5,927 nt of DNA, from positions 1-5,927 of the forward strand of contig CABSNH010000101.1 in the NCBI GenBank assembly GCA_902478985.1, given 5' to 3'. The notes under the pieces were generated by a model that saw only the letters and a program-made list of their open reading frames with translations, was not told where the DNA came from and did no database searches. Position numbers and translations under genes: made by a program. Each line of letters begins with the position of its first letter. Within the stretch, counting starts at the first letter, position 1. The DNA is from an uncultured Collinsella sp. Lineage in GTDB: Bacteria; Actinomycetota; Coriobacteriia; Coriobacteriales; Coriobacteriaceae. This document shows, piece by piece, positions 5,882-5,927 of this stretch.

Positions 5882-5927
5882 CTGTCTCTTATACACATCT
5901 GACGCTGCCGACGAACTCTAGGGTGTA
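5882..5927 (-). other. Nextera i5 adapter (sequencing artefact), right end
   Basis: This is synthetic library sequence, the reverse complement of bases 4-49. The mosaic end CTGTCTCTTATACACATCT is at 5882-5900, the read-1 overhang GACGCTGCCGACGA at 5901-5914, the reverse-complement index ACTCTAGG at 5915-5922, then GTGTA from the P5 oligo. Genomic sequence ends at 5881. Confidence 0.98.

Noticed and set aside
4700..5902. 400-codon plus-strand open frame opposite leuS, ending SLIHI
   Set aside because: It is antisense to clear LeuRS motifs, and its last residues are translated adapter.
1..5927. Composite transposon with Tn5-like mosaic ends
   Set aside because: The ends carry the P5 tail, index and read-1 overhang of a commercial library kit, there is no transposase, and the interior is core housekeeping genes.

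Overview
This window is a short, high-G+C (about 60% by eye) chromosomal contig carrying housekeeping genes from an Actinobacteriota-type bacterium. The likeliest source is Coriobacteriia, for example a Collinsella-like gut organism. That placement is inferred from the protein flavour: an actinobacterial IF2 N-terminus with a long Ala/Glu/Arg linker, a NusA that ends after its KH domains with a short extra tail, and an Ala-rich LeuRS. I could not run a search to confirm it.

Layout. Positions 1-49 and 5882-5927 are not genomic. They are Illumina Nextera (Tn5 mosaic-end) adapter, i5 side, with the same 8-base index on both ends, so they form an artificial terminal inverted repeat. Between them, all on the minus strand and reading right to left from about 3467, is the rimP-nusA-infB operon (ribosome maturation factor, transcription termination/antitermination factor, translation initiation factor IF2). 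infB is cut by the contig edge inside its GTPase domain. A 370-base intergenic region (3396-3764) separates rimP from a divergent plus-strand gene for a 190-residue lipoprotein of unknown function (3765-4337). A strong hairpin terminator (4378-4417) follows. The convergent minus-strand 3' part of leuS (leucyl-tRNA synthetase, 4442-5881) fills the right side and is cut upstream by the adapter.

How it works together. rimP, nusA and infB are the classic transcription-translation operon. rimP and nusA are separated by a single base, which suggests translational coupling. The rimP leader has a good extended -10 promoter candidate (TGG-TATAGT). Between this promoter and the rimP ribosome binding site lies an intrinsic-terminator hairpin oriented with the operon, so the operon may be attenuated, perhaps by NusA itself. 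There is no ylxR gene between nusA and infB; instead NusA ends in a Cys-Cys-Cys-His motif that looks metal-binding.

I see no mobile element, CRISPR, tRNA, rRNA or defence system. The items most worth a second look are the adapter contamination (which also adds false residues to two proteins), the NusA tail, the rimP leader attenuator with paired dyads around its promoter, and the unknown lipoprotein.
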